Notes under the pieces: generated by a model
Database searches by the model: none
Told to the model about the DNA's origin: nothing
Seen by the model: only the letters and a program-made list of their open reading frames with translations
Assembly (NCBI GenBank): GCA_963678675.1
Contig: OY783200.1
Location: 22,148,190-22,212,189, forward strand
Length of the DNA stretch: 64,000 nucleotides
Direction of reading: 5' to 3'
Origin: Xiphydria camelus
Taxonomy: Eukaryota; Arthropoda; Insecta; Hymenoptera; Xiphydriidae
Made by a program: the position numbers and the translations under genes
Shown here: positions 23,101 to 35,200 of the stretch, in pieces
Layout: every line of letters starts with the position of its first letter
Numbering within the stretch: the first letter of the stretch is position 1

Positions 23101-26054
23101 TTTCAAAAGCGACTAAGTCCAGGATAAATGAACGCTTGTCTACTTGTCCATCTATCAACTCTCCATCCAGGTATGGAAGATAGAAACTGAAGAATCCATA
23201 GGTATTTACACCGCTCACTCTGGGCCGGTGTACTGCTGCATGTGGAGTCCACTCGATCCAAATCTGATAATAACGGGTTCGGCCGATTTCACGGTCCGCA
23301 TTTGGAATCTGTGCGACCAACAGGCCGTGCAGTGTATCGAAAGACCGCCGACGAAGAGAGTCAGAACGAAGAAGAACAAGACGAAAGCGTTGAGGGCTCT
23401 ACGGAATGAAGCGAGCGATAAAGCGACGGAAAATGACGTTAATAACAGTGTCACGACGGACAGCAATGCAATCACGAACACGCAGTGTGTGGAATTCTCG
23501 AAGACTGAAGAAGGTACATACATGTTTCATAGGGGTAGACATTAGTCGTTGTCGTTCTTTGATATTAATGTAACATTGAGCAGCCTGAAGCGGTGATATA
23601 ATGATCATTCCTAGATATAAAGAGCGCGACGAAGGAGTTGAAGAAGAAAAGAGGGAAGAAGGTGTCGTATTTTCCGAGTTATGCCAAATTAACTAACGAC
23701 AAAGCGTTCTTCCACGATTCTGTTAAGAATCTGGGGAGAAGCATTCAAGAACAGAACGAACAATGTGTCGCGACTGATGAATCGCGCGTATCGAATGAAC
23801 AGCATGTCGCGGCACCGACTATCTTCGGCAGTAAAGAGGAACTTTTCACGATTCTGGATAACGAAAGTGAGTTTTCAGCTGATCCAATTGACTTATCACA
23901 AATCGAGGCAAATACACATCTATATGAATTTTCCAGAAGCAATACACACAGCACAAGATCAACACAATGCCACTACTGAAATGGACGTTTGGACCAACAA
24001 TTTGCAAGATAATTTGCTCGAAGCGGCTAAGCAGAAACGCTTGAATGACTTTTTAGTCTCTCTCGCGCCGAGTCTCTCTATGAAGTCAGTTATCAGTCCC
24101 TTTCGATTCTCGCATGCGTTGTCAATAATTTCAGTAAATGCTTCCTACATCAGGAGTTCATTCGCGATTATAATATTAGGACGTGGAAAGAGATGTGCGA
24201 AGCATACGCAACGCAGTTAGCCTTCGAAGGCAATCATTCGAAAGCCGTGTCCTATTTTCTCTGCATTCACAAAATTCATCGCGCGATCGAAGTGTTCACC
24301 GATGCGAAGATGTACAAAGAGGCGTACGTGCTCGCCCGATGCAAGTTGGACAGTGAGGATCCGCTGTTGGCGAATTTACTGGTGGAATGGGCAAATAACG
24401 CGATCAAAGAGGGCCACTTTGAGGATGCTGTGCTATGGTTGGTTGTATATTGTAATGGTCCTATTGTCGCAGCTACGATCGTGATCATACTCGACGATAA
24501 TCACGAGCCTGAAAATGGTACTTCATCGGGTTACGCTTTCTTCTAGTTATTTGAAGCTGGGAAATTTCTCGGATGCTGCTAAATATCTCGGTCGTAGAAG
24601 GGATTTTGAGAGTTTGAAGATTGCAGGTGAACTGGCGCTCGCTGCCGACGATGAAGCACTGTGCGAATCCTTAGCGGATTCGGCGATCGTGCAGGCGCTT
24701 CTAAATTCGGATTGCGCTTCCGCCGAGGGCGTAATCGCAAAGTTTCCGTTGGTCAAGGTAGTACGACATAAAGTTCACGCGTTTTATCTATGAATTTCTC
24801 TTTGCACGCGTAATACGTAAACGTCTCGTGTTTTGGAAATGAAGAAAGATGTGTGTATCTTCGTTATAATCGTTCGCAGTATCGCGAAGTGCACGTGCGA
24901 GCTTTCGAAGCGATCTGCAAAGTGCTTCGCAACGACGAAACTACGAATCGGATGAAGGATTGGATATCGGGAAACTCTCAGTTTGGATTGCTTTGGGATT
25001 TGAAGGAACGATATCCAAATTGCCATTCCCACTATGCAAATTTAGCGCGCGATGTTTGTACGACCATTCCGGAAAGCAATGCTTTGGTAAGAATTATCGA
25101 TTTATCTCTCAAACAAGTATCATTCAGAGTTCATCATCGCGTTCCTCCAGACTATTTAATCTGGTGTATAAACTCTGTTCTATTCCCTCTCTCTTATCTG
25201 CGATTTCCCTTAAACTTCTTATCCAATGATCCTTCTAGTTTTACATACATTTATTTCATTACGAATAAACGTCGTCCAATCATCGTATCCTACCTTTACT
25301 TTAGTTGTGGCTGAATGTCAGTCATCAAATCGCCCTGGCAGTATCCACTGATGACAATGAAAAGTATTTGAGTCACATTGTCACCGCTCTGAGCATGATC
25401 TGCCAATTCGAAGTGCTGCATTCGCAAAAAGTCGAGGATTATTCGAAGGATTGTCTTATGAAGATACTTTGCAACTTGGACGCAAGAGCTCCAACGGCCG
25501 AGAATAGCCTTTTCGCCGACGACAAATGTACGATAACGAAGAGTTTGAGGGCATACTTGTGTCTCGGCCTCTTAAACTGGCTGGTAGAAAGAAATAGCGA
25601 CGAAATCGGAGAAGAGGAAAACGTCGAACCAGTGTTAAAGTTGGTCGAAGAACTTCTGAAGGACGTCTTGGATCGAGCTACCGTCAAGTATTGGTCGACG
25701 GCGCACGAGGTTAATAAATTAGAAGCCTCTCTCACAGCTGCTCTAGGTAATTATTAAGTATACAGTTATATTAGCGAGTCTGCGTACGACTGTGTAATAC
25801 TCACGATGACTTCAGGCCAGTCGCAAAGAGTTGACGAAACGGGAGACGCCAAGAAAGATACGGCCGACCTCATGGAGCGCCTGGACTGCGTCAGAAGCGA
25901 AAGGAAATGTTTCGTTGAGAAGCGCGTTTGCGCTCCGAGTCCTATTTTAGCGTACGGCAAGGCAACCGACGTAGCGAGCAAGTTGACGAACGAAGAGCGC
26001 AGGTCAACGTTCATGAGCGTTTTATCGGATACTTGGAAGAAAGCCGTTTCGTAA
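20174..26054 (+). CDS. Gemin5: Gemin5 (SMN-complex WD40 snRNA-binding subunit)
   Basis: Fifteen coding exons, all with GT/AG borders and compatible phases: 20174-20482, 20816-21177, 21312-21641, 21720-21975, 22090-22321, 22533-22617, 22695-23085, 23171-23513, 23615-23866, 23937-24084, 24135-24437, 24547-24757, 24880-25086, 25305-25746, 25816-26054; total 1369 aa. The start was chosen because MNEVTLPPSPNWY matches the N-terminus of the family (human LPPSPNWY). Residues 1 to about 710 form the twin WD40 propellers (GHD, HSGPVYCCMWSPLDPN, VRIWNL) that read the Sm site and cap of snRNAs. A Lys/Arg-rich linker follows at about 745-800, then a TPR-like dimerisation domain (about 850-1090) and a C-terminal helical part. 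It delivers pre-snRNAs to the cytoplasmic SMN complex and is the orthologue of Drosophila rigor mortis. The exon 6 start is the least certain border, because an in-frame stretch just upstream also looks coding. Confidence 0.95.
20605..20765. repeat. Small inverted repeat in Gemin5 intron 1
   Basis: TATCACCACCTAAATCA near 20613 is mirrored by TGATTTAGGTGGTGATATAA near 20740-20760. About 160 bp, AT-rich, MITE-like, wholly within the intron. Confidence 0.6.
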
Positions 26055-28445
26055 GCGTTGTTTGCTTCTGTAAAACTAAGACTGGATCTTGTTATGGCAA
26101 TTGATTAAAGGCATAATTTTGATAAATTTCAGTCGTTTGTATGTATATTTCCCTCACACAGTCCGTCTTCGGAATCCGCAAGGGAGAAACTGCATTTAAT
26201 TTTGTCGATATTGAATTTGTTATCCTTCCAGCGGATCATTTTTCCGACATACGATAAAAAATGTTTTTTTAGACCGTCCGCGCAAGTGCTACATATGTAA
26301 CTCATAGGCGTTATGATCGATTTATTCTCGGATCTGCTTAGCCATGGTATTCAGGAATGATATGCTCTTCAGTCGTTACCGTGCCAATGAGTTTCACTAT
26401 TTTATCGACAACGAGATCATTCACGGATGCCGCCCAAAAAGTTCCTCTGACGGATTTTCAAGGTCCCTGTACTTTGACAGACACCCCCCTTAACGTCCGA
26501 AAGATGTCCTATGGACGTCGATAAGATATCATGTGTTTACCGGGTAGCGGGCGGTGTTGCGTTACTTTTGTTTGTTACTAAATATCAATATATTTGTATT
26601 AAATTGCTATTTTGCGTTACGTTATATATGTATATCTCGTCGTAAATCACTATTTTCACAGCTCCATTCATCCCATCTGAAACGAAATCTTATAGCAATT
26701 ATTGTTACAATAGTCAAGCCTTCGGTAGTAGAAAGATAAATTGATACTCGCGCGCGTCCGATCGCCGCGCGGATTCTTCCATTCCTGTCCCCTTCGTCGG
26801 CCACCCAACGAAGCGTAAGCCTCGATCGTTATCGCGTCGCTCAAATTAAGGCTGCTCTACACTGCAGGTATCGAGAGGATCGATATCGCTACGCGCGTCT
26901 CTGAACCTACAAGTCTCGCATACGCTTTCCTCCCTCTGATGTAAGTCTCTACCTTACGCCTAGGAGTCGAGTACGATCGCGGAGAAGCGTGCGAAGAGAA
27001 GATCAGACCCAAGAAGTCACGCGGAAGTTGCCGTGCAATTTTAATCGGCGCGTACGTCGAGTGCCCGGGCGGTCCTTGCTCGATCTCGTCTCGGATTCGG
27101 TACAGATATTTTTATATTTTCAGGGAGGATTTTCTCCTCGCGTGGAACCGCAGAGGGAGCGGAGTTCGATCGCCTTTCGCGCGCGTCCTCCTTCCAGCTC
27201 GCGCGGAAGATATCTTCAGTTTTCGGGAAAACGAGCGATATCACCGCGAAGCCGGTGAGCGAGGATGCTCTATCGAGGGGTTGCCGGCGACAAACGGTTG
27301 CCCCGACGTTATCGCGATGATGCGCGTTCGCCACCCGCTCTCGACAACGGAAGAGTGTTCGCGACGACACGCGTTCTCCGTGCGGCTCAGTCGCGTGATG
27401 TAACAGTTTCGTCAGTCGAATATTCCCCTATCACTTTCGCAAACTCTAGCAGTTTCGCGGCGCGCGAACTCCGTCGAATCGTCTACCTAAGACGGCTAAA
27501 AGACGCGCGCGGGGTGCGCACCCCTAAGTTGCGCGCATTCGCTGCCCCCTCCAACTCTCTCTAAATCGTAATGATAAAACTAAATTTCCGCAAGCGAAAC
27601 CCCCGTCCTGCGGCGAACGTTTCGAAAAGATATTATGCCTTCGTGGCGCTGTTGCGCTATTATCATCGCACACACTTTCGCAGGGATGAATTCCACGTCC
27701 GAAGCGCCGCGCTCTTCGAGCGTCTCTATCGAGCTAATCCGATGAAAAAATACTCCACAACCGATGGAAAATTTATCTTCGCAGATCCCGAGCGCATGTA
27801 TGTACGTTTGTGTGTGTGCTACTCCAACATCTCGCAATATGCTCCTCTTTTCGAAAGATTCTTGACTCCCGCGCGGGCTGACTCAGCGGGCCGGACTCCG
27901 GTGCGCGCGAGCCAGGAATGCGTATTATGCCCCGCTCTGATACGAATTTTAATTCCTCCTCGCCAGGCTTTCGTTTACAACGAAGTTTCGAGACTCCCGC
28001 TTCCTATAGAGAACTAGTCGCAACGCTATTCTACGCGTGTACACTACCGGCCGCATATCCGAAGGATTACCTCAAGCGAGTCGAGTCGCGACGGCGAGAT
28101 CGAGGGCGGTAAGCTCGTCAATTAAATTACGCTGTATCTCCTGCGATATCGCAGCATCCGGGAGCAGCGGCGACTCCGTCAGAGTTGGGGATCTCCGTCG
28201 GCGTCGACCGCTCGGAGAAGCTGAATCGCGACCGCGAGTAATATAGAGTCCCGCGCGAAAGAGCGAGCGTTTCTCCCGTTGAAAGTTCCGCATCCCCGCG
28301 AGAAGGCTCGCCGCCGCGACCCAAGTGCGCTTCTTCCACCCCACCGCAATTCAGAGCGCGCGCCGAAGCTTCGGATTCCGCGCAACGACAGCACATACCA
28401 CCGATACCCTCTCCCGCTACCGTGCGACCCGCGTCGACGCTCGCA
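26055..28445. other. Convergent spacer between Gemin5 and RNF11
   Basis: Holds the 3' UTRs of the two convergent genes. ATTAAA at 26104-26109 is a possible Gemin5 polyadenylation signal, and TTTATT at 26321-26326 is a possible minus-strand one. From about 26800 on, the DNA is CpG-rich with several open frames on both strands, but none shows domains, conserved splice structure or convincing codon use. I call no gene here. Confidence 0.45.
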
Positions 28446-29408
28446 TTAAGTGGTCGGGTGATAAGAGTTGATCAAGGCGGCGTCCACCGGCTCCATGCAC
28501 GAGGGACAGGTGAGCGAGCGCAGCAGCCAGTCGTCGATGCAGGTGGCGTGGTACGTGTGCATGCAGGGCAGGTAGCGCACCTCCTCGCCGATGACGAGCT
28601 CCATCATGCAGATCACGCACTCGCCCTTCTTGGCGCCGTCGTACTCGCGCATCGGCAGGTGCTGAATCAATCCTATGCGCTTAGCGATGCGCATCTGCTG
28701 CTCCTCCTCGCCCGGGTCGATCCCGCGACCGATGCCCAGCTCGGTCGACCGCAAGTGGCGATCCCGCGTACCCGTCTGCGGGTAGTAGACGCTCGGCACT
28801 TCCTGCGAAACGGAGGGAAGAGAGGATTTCATTCAGGGCGGAGAAGAGGTCGCGGATTGCTTTGAATTGCGAGGCGCGCTGCGTGTATTTTGTAGTGAGG
28901 AGCGATGGTGGTTCTGGTAAACAACTTCTGGCAAAGATAGGAATCTTGCGTGGATCCTCTGGTGAAAATGTAGTGGACAGATATTGTTCAGATTGGTAAG
29001 GTATTATAGGAATTCTTATAATATTCAGAATTGAAAGGAGTGTGACGAATTCTATAAAAATTGCGATGGCAAATTTTTCCTGATTCCGGGGTAAATGCTC
29101 AAATGAATGGCCATGTTAAGCAAACGCGTGATAATATTAATTTAAAGAAACAGCTTATACTGCCGGTACAGCTAAATTACTGTTGAGATATGAATAAATA
29201 AAGGAATAATAAAGGACAAAACGCCCCGGAATCCGTGCGAGAATAATAATATTCATCGAGACATAAGAAGAGAAATTACGCTATAAGGCATCGCGGGTCC
29301 CAGCGCGCCCTGCGACGAAGCGTCGATCGACGCGGGATCGGGGCTGTTGGTCAACAGCGTCGTGTTGTCCTGCTGCGCACCGCCGATGCGTTTTAAGCAG
29401 TTCCCCAT
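28446..29408 (-). CDS. RNF11: RNF11-like RING-H2 ubiquitin ligase
   Basis: Two exons, 29408-29280 and 28802-28446, phase 0, giving 161 aa (human RNF11 is 154). The start MGNCLK matches the family: Gly2 is a myristoylation site and Cys4 a likely palmitoylation site, so the protein should sit on endosomal and plasma membranes. The segment IAKRIGLIQHLP (82-93) is the family signature. A RING-H2 domain follows with ligands C105, C108, C123, H125, H128, C131, C142 and C145, then CMEPVDAAL. RNF11 family members modulate ubiquitin signalling with NEDD4-type ligases and the A20 complex. The PPxY motif that recruits NEDD4 ligases in vertebrates is not seen; the equivalent place, at the exon junction, reads AMPYS. 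An unnoticed micro-exon cannot be excluded. The gene is divergent from Crag. Confidence 0.92.
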
Positions 29409-32296
29409 GTTACGTCCGGGTGCGCGCAATGACCTCTCTCCCGTACTGCGTACCATGCAGTGTCCTCGACGTGGATTAGAGAATCGCGAGAAGCTCGACG
29501 AGGCGTTGCTCCTCGACGCTCGGCCCCATGCCGCGATCCTCTGTCACCGCACTACGCACCGCGCTTGCCCGCTTTCGACGACCGATCGGTCCTCAACACC
29601 GAAGCACCAGCGAATTGTTGTGACTGGGCATCACCTGTCACGCACTTGGGTACAGCTGAGTGGCACTGCTGATGTTCGCGCAACGGTGAGACCGTGAACG
29701 ACGTCACGCGGCAGGGGGAGCGTGGAGACTCGCGTACCACGGCTGACGACGCGCGAATGGCGGAAAACTGGACGTGCGATGGGCACTACTGGCGCGCGAT
29801 TGGCTGGCCAATGGTGGCGTTCGGAGAGGGTAGGGCGGATTTGAATGCGGCGATCGCGGGCTAAATTCAAATCGAAATCGATCTGAATACAATTCAGATC
29901 AATTCAATTAATTGAGATTGAATCGGTCTAAATACAATTCCGATTAGTTGAATTAAATTGAAGAATTTAGAGTGGGTTCGATCAAGTCCCCTCAAACTTA
30001 AATCCTCATTTTCGGGCGATCATTGGTTGAACGGATGATTTAAATACTCCGTGCAAGAGTTAAGCCCGAGTTGTGGAATGGTTCTAAGAGTTTAATCTCG
30101 CGTTTAAGATTTGTGGAGCTTCCGCAGTCGCTTCGAACCAGTGACAGCAGGCGACCCACAACGAGCGACGATGTCGCCACCACCAGACGACGGAAACAGG
30201 TCGTTCTCCCGCGCGAAGAGGACCTGCCGCCTCGTTTGGAGATCCGCGTGATCTCTCGCCTCAGCTGCAGAGAATCGACAACGGTCCAGTAGCGATAGAT
30301 AAAGATATTAAGTGCTCCTTGTACCAGGCAGAAGCCGAATAAATACATATTCTGATTGTGGTGCATCCCAATCCATTGTCTCGCTCATTGAAAAGCCCCA
30401 GTGGTTAGGGATCCCCCGCAGATTCAAACTCCGCCACAACAGAATCGACCAATGGCGATGTCCCTCGGACGAATCGCAGCGTCCGCTACGAAAGCGGAGC
30501 TCAATTTACCGCGATCTTAAGTAAAATCCAGCATTCCCGTCATCACGAGACTTTCCTCGACTCCGCTTTCCACCCGAAAACATCCGCGCGCCGAAAATTG
30601 CCGCGGGGAAAAGCCCGCGAGCGATTTTCCGAGAACCTACCATCACACACGGCGGCCATTTTGCCGCTCGGGAAAGATGGCTGCCCGAGAAACAAGTATT
30701 TTTATATTATTTTGTAACTCGCTCGCGCATCGCGAGCCCGAGTAAAAAGTGAATAAAGGGGTTCCCGCTAGGCCCGCCGACGCGCCGGACGTATTTCGCT
30801 GCGGAGCATCCCCGCGTCGCGCCTGCAGCGGCGAAACCGTCGCGAGTTTTCCGCGGAGTGTGACGTATAACCTAGCAGTTCGCGCTCGCAATCCAAACGC
30901 TGCTCCTCTCGCGCCCCGTGCACGCGCGATCGACGGCGATACGTCGCGCCAGATTTTCGTCGAGCGACGCACCTAGTCTTCGTTCGTCGCTCGTCACGCT
31001 CGGCGCTGATCCCGTCACGGTTTTGCAGAGACGTACGTCGACGGAGTGCCACGCGTTATTCCGCTCAGAGCTCGATTTTCTTCTCGTCCGATTGCGCTGG
31101 GAGAGTTTCGGTACCGATAACTCGTTTGCGTCGTCGCGATTCTTCGCAGGGGCGAAGCTCCTCTGTTTTTGTTTCCTGGTTCCACGTCGTTCTCCGATCC
31201 TTCTTTCCCTGGAGGCGACGTTGTCATTTGACGCGCAATATTCGACTCGTCGTCCTTGTCTATCCGTTTCTCTTTAAAGGTAGAACCGTTTGTCTTTGTT
31301 ATGTTTGTCCGTTGATCGTAGTCCTTTTAAGGGAAACCATGAGGGTTTGATATTACATCACCTACATTCATTTATTCCTTATCTCTTTGCCGAGATAGGA
31401 AGCAGATTACAAAAGATATTCTAGGTTTCCTTGGAATTATTCCTTTCCAGCAGAGGTACACCTTTTTTCTGTCCCTTCAAGAGACAACACAAACGTTCGG
31501 GATCAATCTGAAGTATTCGACTATCCAGAGAAGCAGCTAGAGCTGCTTCAATAGACCTACAATATGATAACAGCTTCAAAATGGAAGTGGATAACACTAT
31601 CGAAGAGAAAGAAATCCTCCCAGCGCGTTTGATCAATGTCATTCGCTGTTTATTTACCAAATTTCGCATTCCTTATTGTTTACCCAACGTATCCACAGTC
31701 TGATACGACTCCTATCCATTGTAGAATCTCTCATCTAATGTCCTGAATGTTTCCTAATGTAAAAATTTGAATACATCACGTTATCAAGAAGGAAGAAACG
31801 TCCCATTCTGTTTATTCAACGTGTTGGTAGCTTTGCGTGATCCCCAGGCATTGTAGAAGCTCTCATCCAGCGTCCCGATTGCCCCTCGCGTTCACCAGAT
31901 TTATACAGACTCGTCAAAGTCTCACCTGAGAAACGCACACAAAGGATCACCCTCTGGCAATGCAGAACCGATTTTTAATCAATTCGCGAAGTACAAAGCC
32001 AAGCAGCCCCGTGAAAAAATTCCTAGGAAAGAATACAGAGTTAAAAACTGCCGGAACTCTCTCTTCCTTCCTACTTTCGCAGGCATTCGAACCTCCTAGA
32101 AGGTGTAAAACGATTCTTCGAATTGCAGGTCGGTAGAAGCAGAAGGAAGGACATGCCTCGCATCGAGAGACACCACGCTCCATCGCGCGCCGAACGCTCC
32201 TCCTGATCGTCCTGGAGCTATGCCCGAGATCGCCGATTCGCGCGCCGCAGTCGAGCGTCCGTAGCCCGCGACAATTGTTCCTACGAGCGACGCAGC
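29409..32296. other. Divergent upstream region of RNF11 and Crag
   Basis: Shared 2.9-kb upstream region of two head-to-head genes. GCGGCCATTTTGCCG and AAGATGGCTGCC at about 30650-30685 resemble YY1/Pho-type GCCAT sites. The stretch 30740-31280 is CpG-rich and may contain the Crag 5' UTR exon; AAAGGTAGAA near 31277 could be its donor and TTGCAGGTCGG near 32125 an acceptor, but this is a guess. No coding gene is supported. Confidence 0.45.
29985..30095 (-). repeat. Fragment of the TAAGGCCCGGTTCCACAAC element
   Basis: CATTGGTTGAACGGATGATT and AGTTAAGCCCGAGTTGTGGA match, in reverse complement, the unit at 3582-3713. It lies upstream of RNF11. Confidence 0.65.
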
Positions 32297-35200
32297 ATGG
32301 ACGAGAGACGAGTGGCGGATTACTTCGTGGTGGCGGGCCTGCCCGGCCAGGACGACGTGTACGGCCGGGAGAACGACGACGACGGCGAGCAGCTCGAGGA
32401 CTGGTGCCAGGAGGGGACCCACCTGAAGGACATGAACATGCAGGCGCCGATCACGGATCTCGCCGTGATCTTCCCCACACTCGGGGAGAGCTGTCCCGAC
32501 GGCTACACCCTCCTGGAGTACACGGTTAGCGGCCTGCCGGCCGACCTGAATCACGGCAGCCTGAGGACGAACGAGTGTTACCTCTGCTACAGGCGGGGAC
32601 GGGACAAGCCGCCGTTGGTCGATATCGGTGAGGGAAGATGCGTTTGTTTTCCGAGGATCGAGCTTTGTCCTCGAAAACAGGATTCGGAGCGTAGTCTGTG
32701 GTTTATTGTCCTTGTATTCGATGCGAATGATCCTCGTAGCTCCAAAGATCGCGTTTGTTTTCGTGCTGGCGATTTCGTGCATGGAAAATCTGGAAGGGTC
32801 AGGGAATTTTAACAAGATTTTTTGAAAAAAAGTGTTATTCTTTTGTACGGATATTTTGTCTACCGAGTCAAATTTCGTGTGATATGGCATAAATATGCGT
32901 ACAACTTGTGGTGGTTTTGCAATATTAGCAGTAATATAGTTTAATTTTGTTAAAACATATATGATAAGTATTTAACTCCTTCTCTTCACCGAGATTTTGT
33001 ATAGGTAGGTTTTGTTATGCTTGCGCCTTTTTCGTACTTATGCTTCTTTATTGTGTGATATCCCAGACTGTTAATGAACGCTTATTTCTCTTTTTCTCTC
33101 CCAAAGTCTTTTTACGACTTAATGAAACGATACGGAGAACGAGATTATTGTTCTGGAGTGCTTGAAAATTCAGGGAATGTTTAGAATCAAAATACGGGGC
33201 AACCCGGATAAAGTATTCGCTTAATACCGAACGCTGGAGTGATAGAAAAATCAGGAAATTTCAATAAGATTTCTTGAAAAAAAATTGTATTGGGTATAAT
33301 GATACTTTGTCTACCGAGCCAAATTTAGTGTGATTTGGTATAAATATGCATACAACTTGTGTGGCGATTCTGCAATATCAACAATAATATAGTTTCATTT
33401 TATTTAACACCTTCTCTTCATCGACATTTCATGTCGGTTTTTTTTATGCTTCCGTCTTCTTTGAACTTATGCTTCTGTATTGTACGATATTCCAGACTAT
33501 TAATGAACGCTTCTTTCTCTCTTTCTCTTTCAAAGTCTTTTTGTGACTTAATGAAACGACACGGAGAGCGCAATTTGCGCTCTCTGAAGAGCCTCGAAAA
33601 GTCAGGGAATGTTTAAGATCAAAATACCTGGCAATACTGATAAAGTATTTCTCCAACACCGAACGCAGGAGTGATATACGACGGCAAGGAGCGCATCATG
33701 CCGGACGCCAAGATGGTGACGACGACGCCGAGCGGCCACGTCGCCAATGTAAATAATTCCACATCGAAGATCTTCGTGACGTACAGACGCGCGAGTCCGA
33801 AGATGCCCTGCAACTCACTGGTGGTCACGGACATCTGCATCATCCTGACGAACAAGGGAGAGACCCGTCCGCACGCCTTCTGCGTGATCAACAAGAATCT
33901 GAACAAGGGGATGCTGGGCAGCGACGTTTTTCTCTGCTACAAGAAGTCGATGAACCGCGCCAACCTGATATCGTTCAAGCCGGCGATACTCTATAAATAC
34001 CCGACGACGGACTACGACAGCTTCGTCTTCCCCGATTCGGTGGCGATGTTCTGCCTGCCGATGGGCGCCACCATAGAGTGCTGGCCGAAGGTGGCCTGCA
34101 AACCGAAACCGGTCTTCTCCACCTTCGTGCTGACCGTCTCCGACGCCGCGCAGAAGATCTACGGCTCGGCGATAACGTTCTACGAGGAGATCGTGCCGGA
34201 GGCCGACACCACAAACTGCAACGAGCCGCTGGAGATCCTGGAGAGGACGGAGAAGAACTGCGGTACGCCTTTCTAATTTAGCTCCGACACTTCCTCACCT
34301 TCCATTTGAATCCCGCGGACTTTTCTCCTCCCCCGAAACGATCGAAAGCCAATTCGCCACGATCCTTGCAGACGTCGACACGAACGACGCCGAGGGTAAG
34401 ACGCCCGCCGAGGCGCAACCCCTCAGGCGGTTCGGCGTGCTGAAGAAGCTCGACCAGCAGCAGCTGGAGAAACTGCGGTACACGGAGCCGGAGAGCCAGT
34501 CGCTCAACATCAGCAAGTCCATCTGCATCCTCTCGCACTGGCCGTTCTTCGACACCTTCGAGCGCTTCCTCGTCTATCTCCACGGGATGGCGAACGGCAA
34601 GGAGCTGAGCGTGCCGCTCGAGAAGTACATCTCGTACTTCCTCTGCGACATACCCTTCCCCAGCCCGCAGAGGCCGCGAATTCTCGTGCAGCTGAGCGGG
34701 CGCGATCGGCTGATACTCACGCAACCGGAGGACCTGGCGCTGCCGCGTTCCGGCGCCAGTTTCCGGCAGTTGCTGCTCAATCTCGGCGCGGACAATTGCA
34801 TGCTGATCCTGCTGCTGATACTGACCGAGCAGAAGATACTGGTCCACTCGCTGAGGCCCGACGTGCTCACCTCCGTCAGCGAGGCGATCGCGATGATCCT
34901 GTTCCCCTTCAAGTGGCAGTGCCCTTATATACCGCTGTGTCCGCTCGGATTGGCCGAGGTAAGCTCTTGTACATCGAGAGAAATGATTGTTGCCGTCGAA
35001 AAAAATATGTCTCGAGTCACACAGGCTTCACGGTGTGTCCACTGATGTTTAAGTTTAGGTTCTGCCACTGTAAAGGCGACTTGGCGCGATTTTAAGAACC
35101 CTTTATCGCATGGTTCTCCAATGCAGGTCCTGCACGCGCCGCTGCCCTTCCTGATCGGCGTCGACTCGCGGTTCTTCGACCTCTACGACCCGCCGTCGGA

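Noticed and set aside
26989..28112. Several GC-rich open frames on the plus strand between Gemin5 and RNF11
   Set aside because: Arg/Ser-rich translations typical of CpG-rich non-coding DNA, with open frames on both strands and no domains.
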